A program made the position numbers and the translations under genes. The notes beneath the pieces were generated by a model. That model was not told where the DNA came from, ran no database searches, and was given only the letters and a program-made list of their open reading frames with translations. A DNA stretch of 64,000 nucleotides, from positions 3,514,501-3,578,500 of the forward strand of contig NZ_CP022222.1 in assembly GCF_009930815.1 (NCBI RefSeq), in the 5' to 3' direction. Below are positions 8,864 through 17,362 of this stretch, in pieces (the first letter of the stretch is position 1; each line of letters starts with the position of its first letter). The stretch comes from Bradyrhizobium sp. CCBAU 051011. GTDB lineage: Bacteria; Pseudomonadota; Alphaproteobacteria; Rhizobiales; Xanthobacteraceae.

Positions 8864-9868
8864 ATGAAGGCATTCGTTGTCGACAAATACAAAAAGAAGG
8901 GCGCTCTGCGCTTGACCAAAGTACCGGAGCCGGAGGTGCGAGACGATGATGTCATGGTTCGAGTTCACGCAACCGGTGTGAACCTTCTGGACTCCAAGGT
9001 GCGGAACGGAGAGTTCAAACTCTTCCTGCCGTATCGTCCGCCTTTCGTTCTGGGCCACGACGTTGCCGGGATCGTCACCCGGGTTGGCCCGAAGGTCAGG
9101 CGGTTCAAGGCGGGCGACGAGGTCTATGCACGGCCGCGCGATCATCGGATAGGAACATTCGCGGAATTCATTGCCGTGAATGAAACCGACGTGGCGCTAA
9201 AGCCCAAAAACATCAGCATGGAAGAAGCCGCCTCCATTCCGCTGGTGGGGCTGACCGCCTGGCAGGCGCTGGTGGAGGTAGGCAAGCTGAAGCCCGGGCA
9301 GAAGGTCTTCATTCAGGCCGGCTCCGGTGGTGTGGGGACTTTTGCCATCCAGCTTGCCAAGCATCTCGGCGCGACCGTTGCGACGACGACGAGCACGAAA
9401 AATGTCGAGCTGGTCAAGAGCCTCGGCGCGGATGTGGTCGTCGACTACAAGTCGCAGGATTTCGAGAAGGTTTTGTCGGGCTACGACGTGGTCTTGCACA
9501 GCCAGGACGCCAAGACGCTTGAAAAATCCCTGCGCGTGTTGAAGCCGGCTGGTCTGCTCATCTCGATCTCGGGGCCGCCGGATCCCGAATTCGCTAGGGA
9601 ATTAGGGTTGAACCTGTTCCTGAAGCTGGTGATACGCCTCCTGAGCCGTGGTGCGCGGAAGCAAGCCAAAAGCCTGGGTGTGCGCTTCTCATTCCTGTTC
9701 ATGCGTGCGCAGGGGCAGCAGCTGAGCGAAATCACGTCCCTCATCGAGTCTGGCGTGATCCGTCCGGTCGTGGATAAGGTCTTTCCGTTTGAGAAGACCG
9801 GAGATGCTTTGGCCTACGTCGAGACCGGACGCGCAAGAGGTAAGGTCGTCATTGCAGTGAAGCAATAG
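8864..9868 (+). CDS. NAD(P)-dependent MDR oxidoreductase (quinone oxidoreductase-like)
   Basis: The 334-residue protein belongs to the zinc-free branch of the medium-chain dehydrogenase/reductase family. It has an N-terminal GroES-like domain (GVNLLDSKVRNGEF, FVLGHDVAGIV) and a Rossmann domain with IQAGSGGVGTFAIQLAKHLGA split around residue 150. The segment VVDYKSQDFEKVL is typical of the family. Members reduce enones or quinones with NADPH. The start at 8864 has TGGAGA upstream and gives the canonical MKAFVVDKY beginning. It is in a likely operon between the hydrolase and the SDR gene. No zinc ligand pattern is present. Confidence 0.88.
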   Translation: MKAFVVDKYKKKGALRLTKVPEPEVRDDDVMVRVHATGVNLLDSKVRNGEFKLFLPYRPPFVLGHDVAGIVTRVGPKVRRFKAGDEVYARPRDHRIGTFAEFIAVNETDVALKPKNISMEEAASIPLVGLTAWQALVEVGKLKPGQKVFIQAGSGGVGTFAIQLAKHLGATVATTTSTKNVELVKSLGADVVVDYKSQDFEKVLSGYDVVLHSQDAKTLEKSLRVLKPAGLLISISGPPDPEFARELGLNLFLKLVIRLLSRGARKQAKSLGVRFSFLFMRAQGQQLSEITSLIESGVIRPVVDKVFPFEKTGDALAYVETGRARGKVVIAVKQ

Positions 9869-9941
9869 GTCCCGAAATGACGCTGCCTGAGTTGCGACGC
9901 CACGACGCCGGCCGGCCACCAAACACATCCGAGGAAACAAC

Positions 9942-10721
9942 ATGACTCAATCCAAGAGCGACAGCCAACCTTCCGTACAGGGCGTTGCACTCATTGTTGG
10001 CGGCGGCCCGGGCATCAGCTCGAGTTGCGCCCGGCTGTTCGCAGAAAGCGGCATGCGTGTCTGCGTCGCAGCCCGGAATCCCGAAAAAGCGGTCCTTGAG
10101 ACCCTCGAAAAGACGCACGGCGTACGTCGATACGCCTGCGATGCCAGCGAACCGGCGGCCGTGGCGCAGTTGTTCGGAAATGTCGTTCAAGACATCGGGA
10201 CGCCGAGGCTTGTCGTGCATAACATCGATGGCCGGGTTCCCGGCATTTTCCGCAAGAGCGTTATCGAAGCCGATCCCGTGATGGCGCTCGAGACGCTTCG
10301 AAACTCAGCGTTCTCTGCGTTTCTGGTTGGTCAACAGGCCGCCCGGCTCATGCTCGGAAACGAACCCGACACCAATGGCGCGAGAGGAACGATCATCTTC
10401 ACGAACGCCAGCGCGGCGCTCAAGGGCTTCCCGTCAAGTGGCGCTTTTGCAATGGCGTGTCATGCCAAGTCCGGACTCGCGCAAAGCATGGCAAGAGAAC
10501 TGATGCCGCAGGGGATCCACGTTGCGAATGTGCCGATCGACGCCGCGATCGGCTGGACTCAAGCGGACGGGACCCGCGCGCACCGGCTGGCGGGAACGAC
10601 CGTCGACGACAACATGGCCGACCCCGTCCATATCGCGAAAACCTATCTTCAGCTTCATCAGCAGCATCGGTCGACCTGGGCGTTCGAAGTCGTGCTCCGA
10701 CCGTGGGCCGAGAAATGGTGA
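9942..10721 (+). CDS. SDR-like Rossmann protein without catalytic tyrosine
   Basis: The 259-residue protein has the cofactor loop VGGGPGISSS near residue 20 and the SDR core. The active-site strand reads IIFTNASAALKG. The lysine of the YxxxK pair is present, but the residue four positions before it is alanine (ACHAK), so the catalytic tyrosine is missing. NNAG is replaced by HNIDGR. It ends LRPWAEKW like the SDR at 5293-5997, and both share a V-IDA-I segment after the active site. The pair looks like one specialised SDR subfamily, perhaps acting on CoA esters. It is 73 bases after the MDR gene, on the same strand. Confidence 0.85.
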   Translation: MTQSKSDSQPSVQGVALIVGGGPGISSSCARLFAESGMRVCVAARNPEKAVLETLEKTHGVRRYACDASEPAAVAQLFGNVVQDIGTPRLVVHNIDGRVPGIFRKSVIEADPVMALETLRNSAFSAFLVGQQAARLMLGNEPDTNGARGTIIFTNASAALKGFPSSGAFAMACHAKSGLAQSMARELMPQGIHVANVPIDAAIGWTQADGTRAHRLAGTTVDDNMADPVHIAKTYLQLHQQHRSTWAFEVVLRPWAEKW

Positions 10722-10905
10722 CTCGCACTTGCTTTGGTCCGTACCTACGAAGCGCGATTGACCATTGCCTTTCGAGTTGACGTGCCTCTCGCCGACATCG
10801 GCCGCAAAGTTGGCATATAATGGTCTCCAAGAGGATTTTGCTGCCTTGTTGCCGCGCGTCCGGTTCTCATCGAGGCGTCGCCAAGCAAGTCCGGTCGCAA
10901 CATAG

Positions 10906-11892
10906 CTAGGCATTGACGTCGACTACCGTGCGGCCCTGGACCTTCCCGGCGAACATTTGGCGCACCACATCGGGGACCTCCGCGAGGCCGACCACCTGCA
11001 TCGTTCGGGCGAGCTTGTTCAGGTCCAGGTCGCGAGCCAAACGCGACCATGCCTCGATTCGCGCCTCCTGCGGGGCATTCACCGAGTCGATTCCAGCAAG
11101 TGTGACGTTGCGCAGGATGAACGGCAGAACCGTTCCGGGAAGATCGACACCCTGAGCCAGGCCGCAGGCCGTCACCACGCCGCGGTACTGCGTCTGCGCC
11201 AATACGTTCACCAGCGTATGACTGCCGACGGAGTCGACTGTTCCCGCCCAACGCTCGCGCGCGATAGGAGCTCCGGGTTCCGAAAGCGTCCGCCGATCGA
11301 TGACGTCGGCCGCACCGAGGCTCCGCAGATAATCGGCTTCCTCAAGACGTCCAGTTGATGCGACGACGCGATAACCGAGATCGGCGAGGAGAGCAATCGC
11401 AATCGAGCCGACGCCGCCATTGGCGCCGGTTACGAGGATGTCGCCACGCTGCGGTGTAATGCCGCCATGTTCGAGGGCGAGTACCGACAGCATCGCGGTG
11501 TAACCGGCCGTGCCGATTGCCATGGCATCCTTCGTGGATAAGGGAGCGGGGATCTTCACGAGCCACTCGCCTTTGATCCGCGCTTTCTGTGCGTAACCGC
11601 CGTGGTGGGTCTGGCTCAGTCCCCAGCTGTTGGCGACAACGCGGTCTCCTACGGCGATGCCGGGATAGGAGGATGCCTCCACCGTTCCAGCAAGGTCGAT
11701 ACCGGGAATGAGGGGAAACTGGCGAATGATCTCTGCGCGCCCGCTAATGGCCAGCGCATCCTTGTAGTTCACGGTCGAATAATCCACGGCGACGGTAACG
11801 TCGCCGGACATGAGATCCTGGTCGTTCATTTCGACCACGCTGGTCGAAATCTTTCCGTCTGTCTTTGCTGCCAGCAGTGCCTTGAACGTCAT
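10906..11892 (-). CDS. acuI: Acrylyl-CoA reductase / YhdH-type MDR oxidoreductase
   Basis: This 328-residue protein matches the AcuI/YhdH group of MDR enzymes, which reduce acrylyl-CoA to propionyl-CoA with NADPH. Diagnostic parts are the start MTFKALLAAK, VNYKDALAISGR, PGIDLAGTVE, the segment GTAGYTAMLSV, the cofactor loop TGANGGVGSIA and the C-terminal GKVQGRTVVDV. The ATG at 11892 has AGGG 7 bases upstream and gives the usual family start; an ATG two codons earlier is too close to it. It is divergent from an HxlR regulator. The role may be removal of toxic acrylyl-CoA produced by the neighbouring CoA pathways, which is inference. Confidence 0.85.
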   Translation of the reverse strand: MTFKALLAAKTDGKISTSVVEMNDQDLMSGDVTVAVDYSTVNYKDALAISGRAEIIRQFPLIPGIDLAGTVEASSYPGIAVGDRVVANSWGLSQTHHGGYAQKARIKGEWLVKIPAPLSTKDAMAIGTAGYTAMLSVLALEHGGITPQRGDILVTGANGGVGSIAIALLADLGYRVVASTGRLEEADYLRSLGAADVIDRRTLSEPGAPIARERWAGTVDSVGSHTLVNVLAQTQYRGVVTACGLAQGVDLPGTVLPFILRNVTLAGIDSVNAPQEARIEAWSRLARDLDLNKLARTMQVVGLAEVPDVVRQMFAGKVQGRTVVDVNA

Positions 11893-11973
11893 CGCCATAC
11901 CCTAGGTCAGTGTTGCGTTGCCACGGACCTAGGGTCGCGCCTCTTTTTCGCAAGAAGGCACAATTAAAGCGGC

Positions 11974-11994
11974 TACTATCATTTATGGACGTAC
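11974..11994. promoter_or_regulatory. Candidate HxlR site upstream of acuI
   Basis: The element reads CTAC, then a 14-base core containing ATCATTTATGGA, then GTAC. The 12-base core recurs exactly at 12270-12281 in front of the HxlR gene, there with GTAC on its left side. The right half (TTATGGACGTAC) occurs once more at 12938-12949 before the acyl-CoA ligase gene. It lies about 80 bases upstream of acuI. Binding by the HxlR protein is inferred. Confidence 0.45.
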
Positions 11995-12122
11995 CCGACG
12001 CGCGCCAAAGCGCGAAGCCAAGGCCTTGGTCGATATGACAGCGAGCCTGACATGGCGACGTAGTGCGGGCTGTCGACGAGTTCTCTTACCCAGGTCATGC
12101 CCTTTTTGGAGAAGGCATCCAT
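11979..12122 (-). CDS. Possible small protein, 47 residues
   Basis: A 48-codon frame upstream of acuI and on the same strand begins MDAFSKKGMTWVREL and contains VDSPHYVAMSGSLSYRP. The sequence has a protein-like composition and may be a remnant of a larger gene or a small peptide. I do not recognise a family and see no strong ribosome-binding site. Its end overlaps the repeated motif at 11974-11994. Confidence 0.28.
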   Translation of the reverse strand: MDAFSKKGMTWVRELVDSPHYVAMSGSLSYRPRPWLRALARVGYVHK

Positions 12123-12262
12123 TGTATTAGGATCGTCATGTGATAGCGTATCCGGGTCCAGGCATCGACAGCAACTACAGAGCCTTCAAAGTGGACGAGT
12201 GTGACCGAAGCGTTCGGTGCCATCGAACAGGCTTCAGGTTGCGGGCCCACTATGCCGTTAGA

Positions 12263-12286
12263 ACGTACGATCATTTATGGAGGTCT
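12263..12286. promoter_or_regulatory. Candidate HxlR self-operator
   Basis: ACGTACG is followed by ATCATTTATGGA and overlaps the ribosome-binding site of the HxlR gene at 12289. It is the second copy of the motif at 11974-11994, with a GTAC half on the left instead of the right. Position over the translation start region suggests autorepression. Confidence 0.42.
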
Positions 12287-12288
12287 CC

Positions 12289-12678
12289 ATGCGTCCAAGA
12301 CGGTTTGACGCGAAAAGCGGATGCGCGGTCGGGGTGACACTGTCCGTCATTGGCGGCATGTGGAAGCCACTGATCCTGTTCCACCTCTTCGCTGGCAAGA
12401 AGCGGTTCATGGAACTGTCACGAGCCATCCCTAACGCCACGCAGAGGATATTGACCCTACAATTGCGCGAGCTGGAGGCCGATGGCGTGATCGTGCGCCG
12501 TGCCTATCCGCAGATTCCTCCGAAGGTGGAATATGAAATCTCGGCCTTCGGCCAGAGCCTCGAGCCCGTACTGCTTTCGCTTCGGAGTTGGGGCAAGCAA
12601 TATGGAGGTTCAATTGAAGGCGTCTCTCAGCCACACCACGCGCCTGAAGATCGTCAGCTAAACGCATGCGCCCTGTAA
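12289..12678 (+). CDS. HxlR family transcriptional regulator
   Basis: The 129-residue protein is a winged helix-turn-helix regulator of the HxlR type. It has the early cysteine in KSGCAVGVTLSVIGGMWKP and the core RFMELSRAIPNATQRILTLQ. The wing follows in VVRRAYPQIPPKVEYEIS-like sequence (here IVRRAYPQ and VEYEISAFG). Proteins of this family often sense reactive electrophiles or quinones through a cysteine. The ATG at 12289 has GGAGG 5 bases upstream; the ATG at 12277 lies on top of that site. It is divergent from acuI, and a shared motif marks both promoters, so it probably controls the reductase, itself and perhaps the ligase gene at 13096. Confidence 0.88.
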   Translation: MRPRRFDAKSGCAVGVTLSVIGGMWKPLILFHLFAGKKRFMELSRAIPNATQRILTLQLRELEADGVIVRRAYPQIPPKVEYEISAFGQSLEPVLLSLRSWGKQYGGSIEGVSQPHHAPEDRQLNACAL

Positions 12679-12995
12679 GGGTTGAATGAGTGATCGCGGA
12701 CCCTGTCCTGCATACACATCGCTTGCGTCGGCCGACGTGAGACGTCTCACGCTCGCGCCACTTCCATCGCCGGCTCGGTTTCTTCCCGTCGAACGCTGAC
12801 GCGCTTTATCATGAGCGGAAAGCTGTCGCTTCAGGGTGGTACGGCTCTGCCGTTTTCGCAGGCGTGTGCCACAAGCGAGCCTTATCCCACGGATTTATCC
12901 GAACGACTTACTCGTGACGTCGAATTCCAAATAGGAATTATGGACGTACGACTGACGTAGGCGTGTCTTTTCAAAACGATAGGCGGTCATCCGGC
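12679..12995. other. Intergenic stretch before the acyl-CoA ligase gene
   Basis: No gene is recognised here. A 49-codon frame from 12811 has no family features or ribosome-binding site and is not called. The segment 12938-12949 holds the half motif TTATGGACGTAC shared with the HxlR promoter region. A strong promoter follows at 12996-13024. Confidence 0.5.
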
Positions 12996-13024
12996 TTGAC
13001 AGTTCTATTTTAGAACTGCTTAAT
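12996..13024 (+). promoter_or_regulatory. Sigma70-like promoter with palindrome in the spacer
   Basis: TTGACA at 12996-13001 and CTTAAT at 13019-13024 are separated by 17 bases. The spacer is almost filled by the dyad CAGTTCTA-TTT-TAGAACTG (13000-13018), so a bound repressor would block the polymerase. A related, longer palindrome is at 26969-26995. The promoter reads into the acyl-CoA ligase gene at 13096, whose ATG follows GGGAGG. Confidence 0.65.
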
Positions 13025-13095
13025 CGAAGGAGCGGACCTGACCGTTTGTTGGCGGCTGCGCAGCGCTCCGGAAAGAGGGCGCGAGGGAGGATGGC

Positions 13096-14691
13096 ATGAG
13101 GAGCGTGGACGAACTCACTGCGGCCGAATTGCTCGATGGCCTGCCTTCAAGAGTGCACGAGGTCTACGCGCCGTTCGTGCGGGACATCCCGGATCATCCG
13201 GCCTTCGTTGAAGGGGGGCGTTCGTGGAGCTACCGGCAATTCTCGGAGGCTGTCGACGCCGTAGCCAAGGATCTTTCCGATTTGGGGATCAGGCCGGGCG
13301 ATCGCGTGATGATTGCGAGCGAGAACAGCGTGGCCCTGGGGGCGATGCTATTCGCGGCGAGCAAGCTCGCTGCTTGGGGCATTGCGGTTAATCCTCGCCT
13401 CTCGGCCAGAGAGATCGACCTGATCGGGACACACAGCGGCGCACGACGCGTACTGTTCAACTCGGCGCTTTCGAAGGAAGCAGCCGATCACGCCAGCCGC
13501 GTCGGCGCCAAAATAGACGCTGTTGGACCGTTCGGTGGAATCGGTATTGGTCCACTCAATGCGGATGCGCAAGCGGAGCCCGTCGAGAAGGATGGCGCCC
13601 GCCAGGTCGCGGGCCTCCTGTACACCTCGGGCACGACCGGTGCTCCGAAGGGAGTCATGCTGAGCCACCGCAATCTGCTCTTTACCGCAAGGACTTCGGG
13701 AATTCTTCGCCAAAGCGGTCCAGCCGACCGCATCTACGGCGTGCTGCCGATGTCCCACATCGTCGGGTATTCGATCCTGCTGATCGCCACGCTGATGCAC
13801 GGCGGCACATTGTATGTTGTGGCCAAGGCCGATCCCGCCGCGCTGGCCCATGCCATAGCCGAGGAGGGGATTACGAGCCTGTTCGGTGTTCCCGCCACAT
13901 ATCAGCGTCTGCTCGAACACAAGGCGGTCAAGGGCATCCAACGACTCGAGCGAGGCAAGCTGCGGATCATGGCCGTCGCTGGCGCTCCGCTCGACCTCGA
14001 TCTGAAGAAGCGGATCGAGGACGAATTCGGAATCCCGCTATTGAACAATTACGGCATAACCGAATGTTCGCCGGGCCTATCGGGTGTCCGTTCAGAACAC
14101 CCTGTCTCGGACGAGTCGGTCGGCCCCTTTCTTCCCGGTATCGAGCATCGGATCGTGGACAGGCAGGGCAAGAACGTTGCGACGGGTGAGGTCGGCGAAC
14201 TGCGCGTCCGAGGCCCCAACGTGATGCTCGGCTACTATCGCGCTCCCGACCTGACGGCGGCGGCGATCGATGACCAGGGATGGTTCAACACAGGGGATCT
14301 CGCTCGGGTGAACGGCGAGGGCCATCTCTACATCGCTGGCCGAACCAAAGAACTTATCATCCGCTCCGGCTTCAACGTTTACCCCGCCGAGGTGGAGGCG
14401 GTGCTGAACGCACACGACCAGGTCGTCCAATCAGCTGTGGTAGGACGACCGATTGATGGCAACGAGGAGGTCGTCGCGTTCGTGCAGCTTCTCCCCGGCG
14501 CCAGCGTCAACGCCGAAGAGCTGAAGTCATACACGGCCCAACAGCTCACTTCGTACAAGCGGCCGACTGAATTGATCCTGCTCGATGCTCTGCCCTCAGC
14601 CTCCACCGGCAAGATACTCAAACACAAGCTGCGAGAGATGGCGATCGAACGGGCGGCCGGGAAGGTGTCCGATGCCGCAGCCGCGGGCTGA
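13096..14691 (+). CDS. AMP-dependent acyl-CoA synthetase (class I adenylate-forming)
   Basis: The 531-residue enzyme activates a carboxylic acid with ATP and CoA. The phosphate-binding loop LLYTSGTTGAPKG lies near residue 175. The motif YGITECSPG follows near 320, GWFNTGDLARVNGEG near 400, and the hinge/C-terminal domain carries GRTKELIIRSGFNVYPAEVE and the catalytic lysine in STGKILKHKLR. It is the first gene of a rightward set with a solute-binding protein, an ene-reductase, hydratases and an SDR. It therefore probably makes the CoA ester that the following enzymes process. Whether the acid is aromatic, alicyclic or fatty cannot be settled from sequence. Confidence 0.92.
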   Translation: MRSVDELTAAELLDGLPSRVHEVYAPFVRDIPDHPAFVEGGRSWSYRQFSEAVDAVAKDLSDLGIRPGDRVMIASENSVALGAMLFAASKLAAWGIAVNPRLSAREIDLIGTHSGARRVLFNSALSKEAADHASRVGAKIDAVGPFGGIGIGPLNADAQAEPVEKDGARQVAGLLYTSGTTGAPKGVMLSHRNLLFTARTSGILRQSGPADRIYGVLPMSHIVGYSILLIATLMHGGTLYVVAKADPAALAHAIAEEGITSLFGVPATYQRLLEHKAVKGIQRLERGKLRIMAVAGAPLDLDLKKRIEDEFGIPLLNNYGITECSPGLSGVRSEHPVSDESVGPFLPGIEHRIVDRQGKNVATGEVGELRVRGPNVMLGYYRAPDLTAAAIDDQGWFNTGDLARVNGEGHLYIAGRTKELIIRSGFNVYPAEVEAVLNAHDQVVQSAVVGRPIDGNEEVVAFVQLLPGASVNAEELKSYTAQQLTSYKRPTELILLDALPSASTGKILKHKLREMAIERAAGKVSDAAAAG

Positions 14692-14803
14692 GTGATGCAC
14701 TGCAAGGGATGGGCGAAGCCGCACCAGGGGTCGGTGCCGAGGCCGTACGGAAATTCAACGATTGATGAGCGGCGCAACCCGTCGCCGCACAAGGGAGAAG
14801 TCG

Positions 14804-16003
14804 ATGTTCAGGAAGTCCATACTAGCGGCCGCGATCGGCGTGACGATTGTCGGCGCGCACGCGCGTGCGGACATGCCCGGCGTCACGAGCGCCGAAGTGA
14901 AGGTGGGGGCTACGTTCCCGTTTAGCGGTCCCGCGTCGCCGCTCAGCAATACCGGGAAGGGTCTGATTGCCTACATCAATTCGATCAACGAGCGCGGTGG
15001 CATCAACGGCCGCAAGATCAATCTCATCACCTACGACGATGCTTACAGCCCGCCCAAGACGGTGGAGCAGACCAGGAAGCTTGTCGAGAGCGATGAAGTG
15101 GCCTTCCTGTTCGGCCCGCTCGGTACTCCCGGTATCGGCGCCACCATCAAGTACGTCAACGCGAAGAAAGTGCCTCATCTATTCGTGGTAAGCGGCGTCA
15201 CCAAATTCACGAATTTCGCTGAATTTCCGATGACCACCACTGGGTTGCCTAGCTATGATACGGAAGGGCGGATCTACGCGAAATACATCACCCAGGCCCG
15301 GCCAGACGCAAAGATAGCGATCCTGTATCAGAACGACGATTTGGGTAAGGACTTCCTCAATGCATTCAAAGGTTATCTGAAAGAGGACTTCGACAAGAAA
15401 GTTGTATCGTCCTCCTATGAAGTGACCGAGCCGACGATCGATTCCCACGTGGTGAAGTTGAAATCGTCTGGTGCGGAGGCGTTCCTGGTTGCCGGCACAC
15501 CGAAGTTCGCGGCTCAGGCCATCAAGAAGGCCGATGAGGTCGGTTGGAAGCCGCTGTTCCTGATCAACTTCGTTTCGAGCTCGGTCTCTTCGACCATCGT
15601 TCCCGCGGGACCGGAAAAGGCGGTGGGCATCGTTGCGGCAACGATCACCAAGGATCCGAACGACAAGAAGTGGGCCGACGACCGCGGCATCAAATGGTAC
15701 CGTGAGCATTTCGCGAAATACCTGCCGGGTGCGGACATTGGTGATGCCAATTATCTGTTCGGTACGCAGCAGGGACAGATCCTTGAGCAGGTGCTCAAGC
15801 AGTGCGGTGACGATCTCTCGCGCGAGAACATCGTCAAGCAATCGCGGAGCATACGCGGGCTGTCGCTTCCCACTCTCATACCGGGTGTTACGATCAACAC
15901 AGGCCCGGAAAGCAGTATGGCGTACACGCAGTTGCAGCTGCAGCGCTGGAACGGTACGACGTGGGAGCAATTCGGTAACGTACTCAGCGCCGATGGAAAG
16001 TGA
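14804..16003 (+). CDS. ABC transporter substrate-binding protein, LivK type
   Basis: This 399-residue periplasmic protein has a Sec signal peptide (MFRKSILAAAIGVTIVGAHA, cleavage near residue 22). The two lobes are typical of leucine/amide-binding proteins: VGATFPFSGPASPLSNTGKG, GGINGRKINLITYDDAYSPP, and LYQNDDLGKDFLNAFKGYL. GGGAGAAG precedes the ATG. Relatives bind branched-chain amino acids, amides or aromatic acids for an inner-membrane permease and two ATPases. None of those partners is in the window, so this is an orphan receptor. Its place behind the ligase suggests that it captures the acid that the operon degrades. Confidence 0.9.
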   Translation: MFRKSILAAAIGVTIVGAHARADMPGVTSAEVKVGATFPFSGPASPLSNTGKGLIAYINSINERGGINGRKINLITYDDAYSPPKTVEQTRKLVESDEVAFLFGPLGTPGIGATIKYVNAKKVPHLFVVSGVTKFTNFAEFPMTTTGLPSYDTEGRIYAKYITQARPDAKIAILYQNDDLGKDFLNAFKGYLKEDFDKKVVSSSYEVTEPTIDSHVVKLKSSGAEAFLVAGTPKFAAQAIKKADEVGWKPLFLINFVSSSVSSTIVPAGPEKAVGIVAATITKDPNDKKWADDRGIKWYREHFAKYLPGADIGDANYLFGTQQGQILEQVLKQCGDDLSRENIVKQSRSIRGLSLPTLIPGVTINTGPESSMAYTQLQLQRWNGTTWEQFGNVLSADGK

Positions 16004-16074
16004 AGTGTGCTTTCTGAAGATGCAATGCGGGTGATCTGAGCCCGCAACGCCACTAACTGAATCATGGAGCATGA

Positions 16075-17175
16075 ATGTCCAGCGACGTACTTTTCCGGCC
16101 TTTCAAGCTGAAAGGGCTGAACTTGCCGAACCGGGTGGTGATGGCGCCGATGACGCGCTCATTCTCTCCGGGCGGAATTCCGACCGAAGACGTCGCGCGA
16201 TACTACCGCCGCCGTGCCGAAGGAGCGGTCGGGTTCATCATATCGGAGGGTACGGGCGTGGATCGTCCGGCATCCCTGAACGATCCGAATGTTCCCCGCT
16301 TTCATGGCGAGAAGGAGCTGGCAGGGTGGCGGCGTGTGGTCGACGAGGTGCACGCCGCCGGCGGCCTGATGGCGCCGCAGCTATGGCATGTCGGAGCCGT
16401 TCGCACGCGCGCCCAGAATTGGTCTCCTCCCGGCGCCTACGACAGTCCGTCCGGCCTGTCGCGACCGGAGAAGAAGTTCGGCGAGCCGATGAGCGAGGAG
16501 GACATTGCAGACGCCATTCGCGCTTTCGCCGACGCGGCGCTTGCGGCGAAGCGTCTGGGGTTCGATGCCGTCGAATTGCACGGCGCGCACGGCTATCTGA
16601 TCGATCAGTTCTTCTGGGAAGGTACCAATCGCCGAGAGGATACGTATGGGGGCAAGGACCTGCCCGGCCGGGCCCGGTTTGCCGCTGATATCGTCCACGC
16701 GGTGCGCAAGTCAGTAGGAACGGATTTTCCGATATTGCTCCGGATCAGCCAGTGGAAGCAGCAGGACTTTGAGGTAAAGCTGGCCGACACGCCTCGCGCA
16801 TTGGAAGCCTGGCTCAAACCTTTGGTCGACGCGGGAATCGACATTCTGCATTGCTCTCAACGGCGCTTCTGGGAGCCGGAGTTCGATGGCTCCGATTTGA
16901 ATTTCGCCGGATGGGCGAAGAAAGTAACGGGAGTGCCGACGATTTCGGTCGGGTCGGTCGGTCTGACCGGCGAATTCATCGCCGCATACGGCGGCGAGAG
17001 TTCCCGTCCGGCGTCCCTCGACGAGTTGATCCGCCGCCTCGATCGCGAAGAGTTCGATCTCGTCGCGGTGGGCCGGGCGCTGCTTCAGGATCCGCAGTGG
17101 CTACTGAAGGTGCGTGACGGCCGGACGGAAGAACTGATGGCTTTCGAACGAACTGCGTTCGCTGAACTGAGCTAA
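16075..17175 (+). CDS. NADH:flavin oxidoreductase, Old Yellow Enzyme family
   Basis: The 366-residue TIM-barrel flavoprotein begins LFRPFKLKGLNLPNRVVMAP, the FMN-binding start of the family. The substrate-binding pair is in ELHGAHGYLIDQFFW (HxxH near residue 175), followed by a barrel strand with ISVGSVGLTG and the phosphate-binding end VAVGRALLQDPQW. Such enzymes reduce activated carbon-carbon double bonds or related groups with NAD(P)H. With an acyl-CoA ligase before it and hydratases after it, it may reduce an enoyl or dienoyl-CoA or a cyclic enone. The product is of normal length, with no defects. Confidence 0.92.
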   Translation: MSSDVLFRPFKLKGLNLPNRVVMAPMTRSFSPGGIPTEDVARYYRRRAEGAVGFIISEGTGVDRPASLNDPNVPRFHGEKELAGWRRVVDEVHAAGGLMAPQLWHVGAVRTRAQNWSPPGAYDSPSGLSRPEKKFGEPMSEEDIADAIRAFADAALAAKRLGFDAVELHGAHGYLIDQFFWEGTNRREDTYGGKDLPGRARFAADIVHAVRKSVGTDFPILLRISQWKQQDFEVKLADTPRALEAWLKPLVDAGIDILHCSQRRFWEPEFDGSDLNFAGWAKKVTGVPTISVGSVGLTGEFIAAYGGESSRPASLDELIRRLDREEFDLVAVGRALLQDPQWLLKVRDGRTEELMAFERTAFAELS

Positions 17176-17362
17176 GCGAGCGACGAAAGGGTTTCACGGC
17201 AGGGCGATCGCCACTGAATAACGGTTATCAGAATGTTTTGTAACCAGTGTTTCGGCGACTGTTCAAAGCTGGCTGGCAAGCAATAATCGGCTGCACGCCA
17301 GTCGACGGGGGAAGCCTGCGTGTCGTTGCGCAGTCGCCTGGAAGCCGTTCGGAGACTTGCAA

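Noticed and set aside
12811..12960. A 49-codon open frame before the ligase promoter
   Set aside because: No ribosome-binding site, no family, and it overlaps the repeated regulatory half motif.
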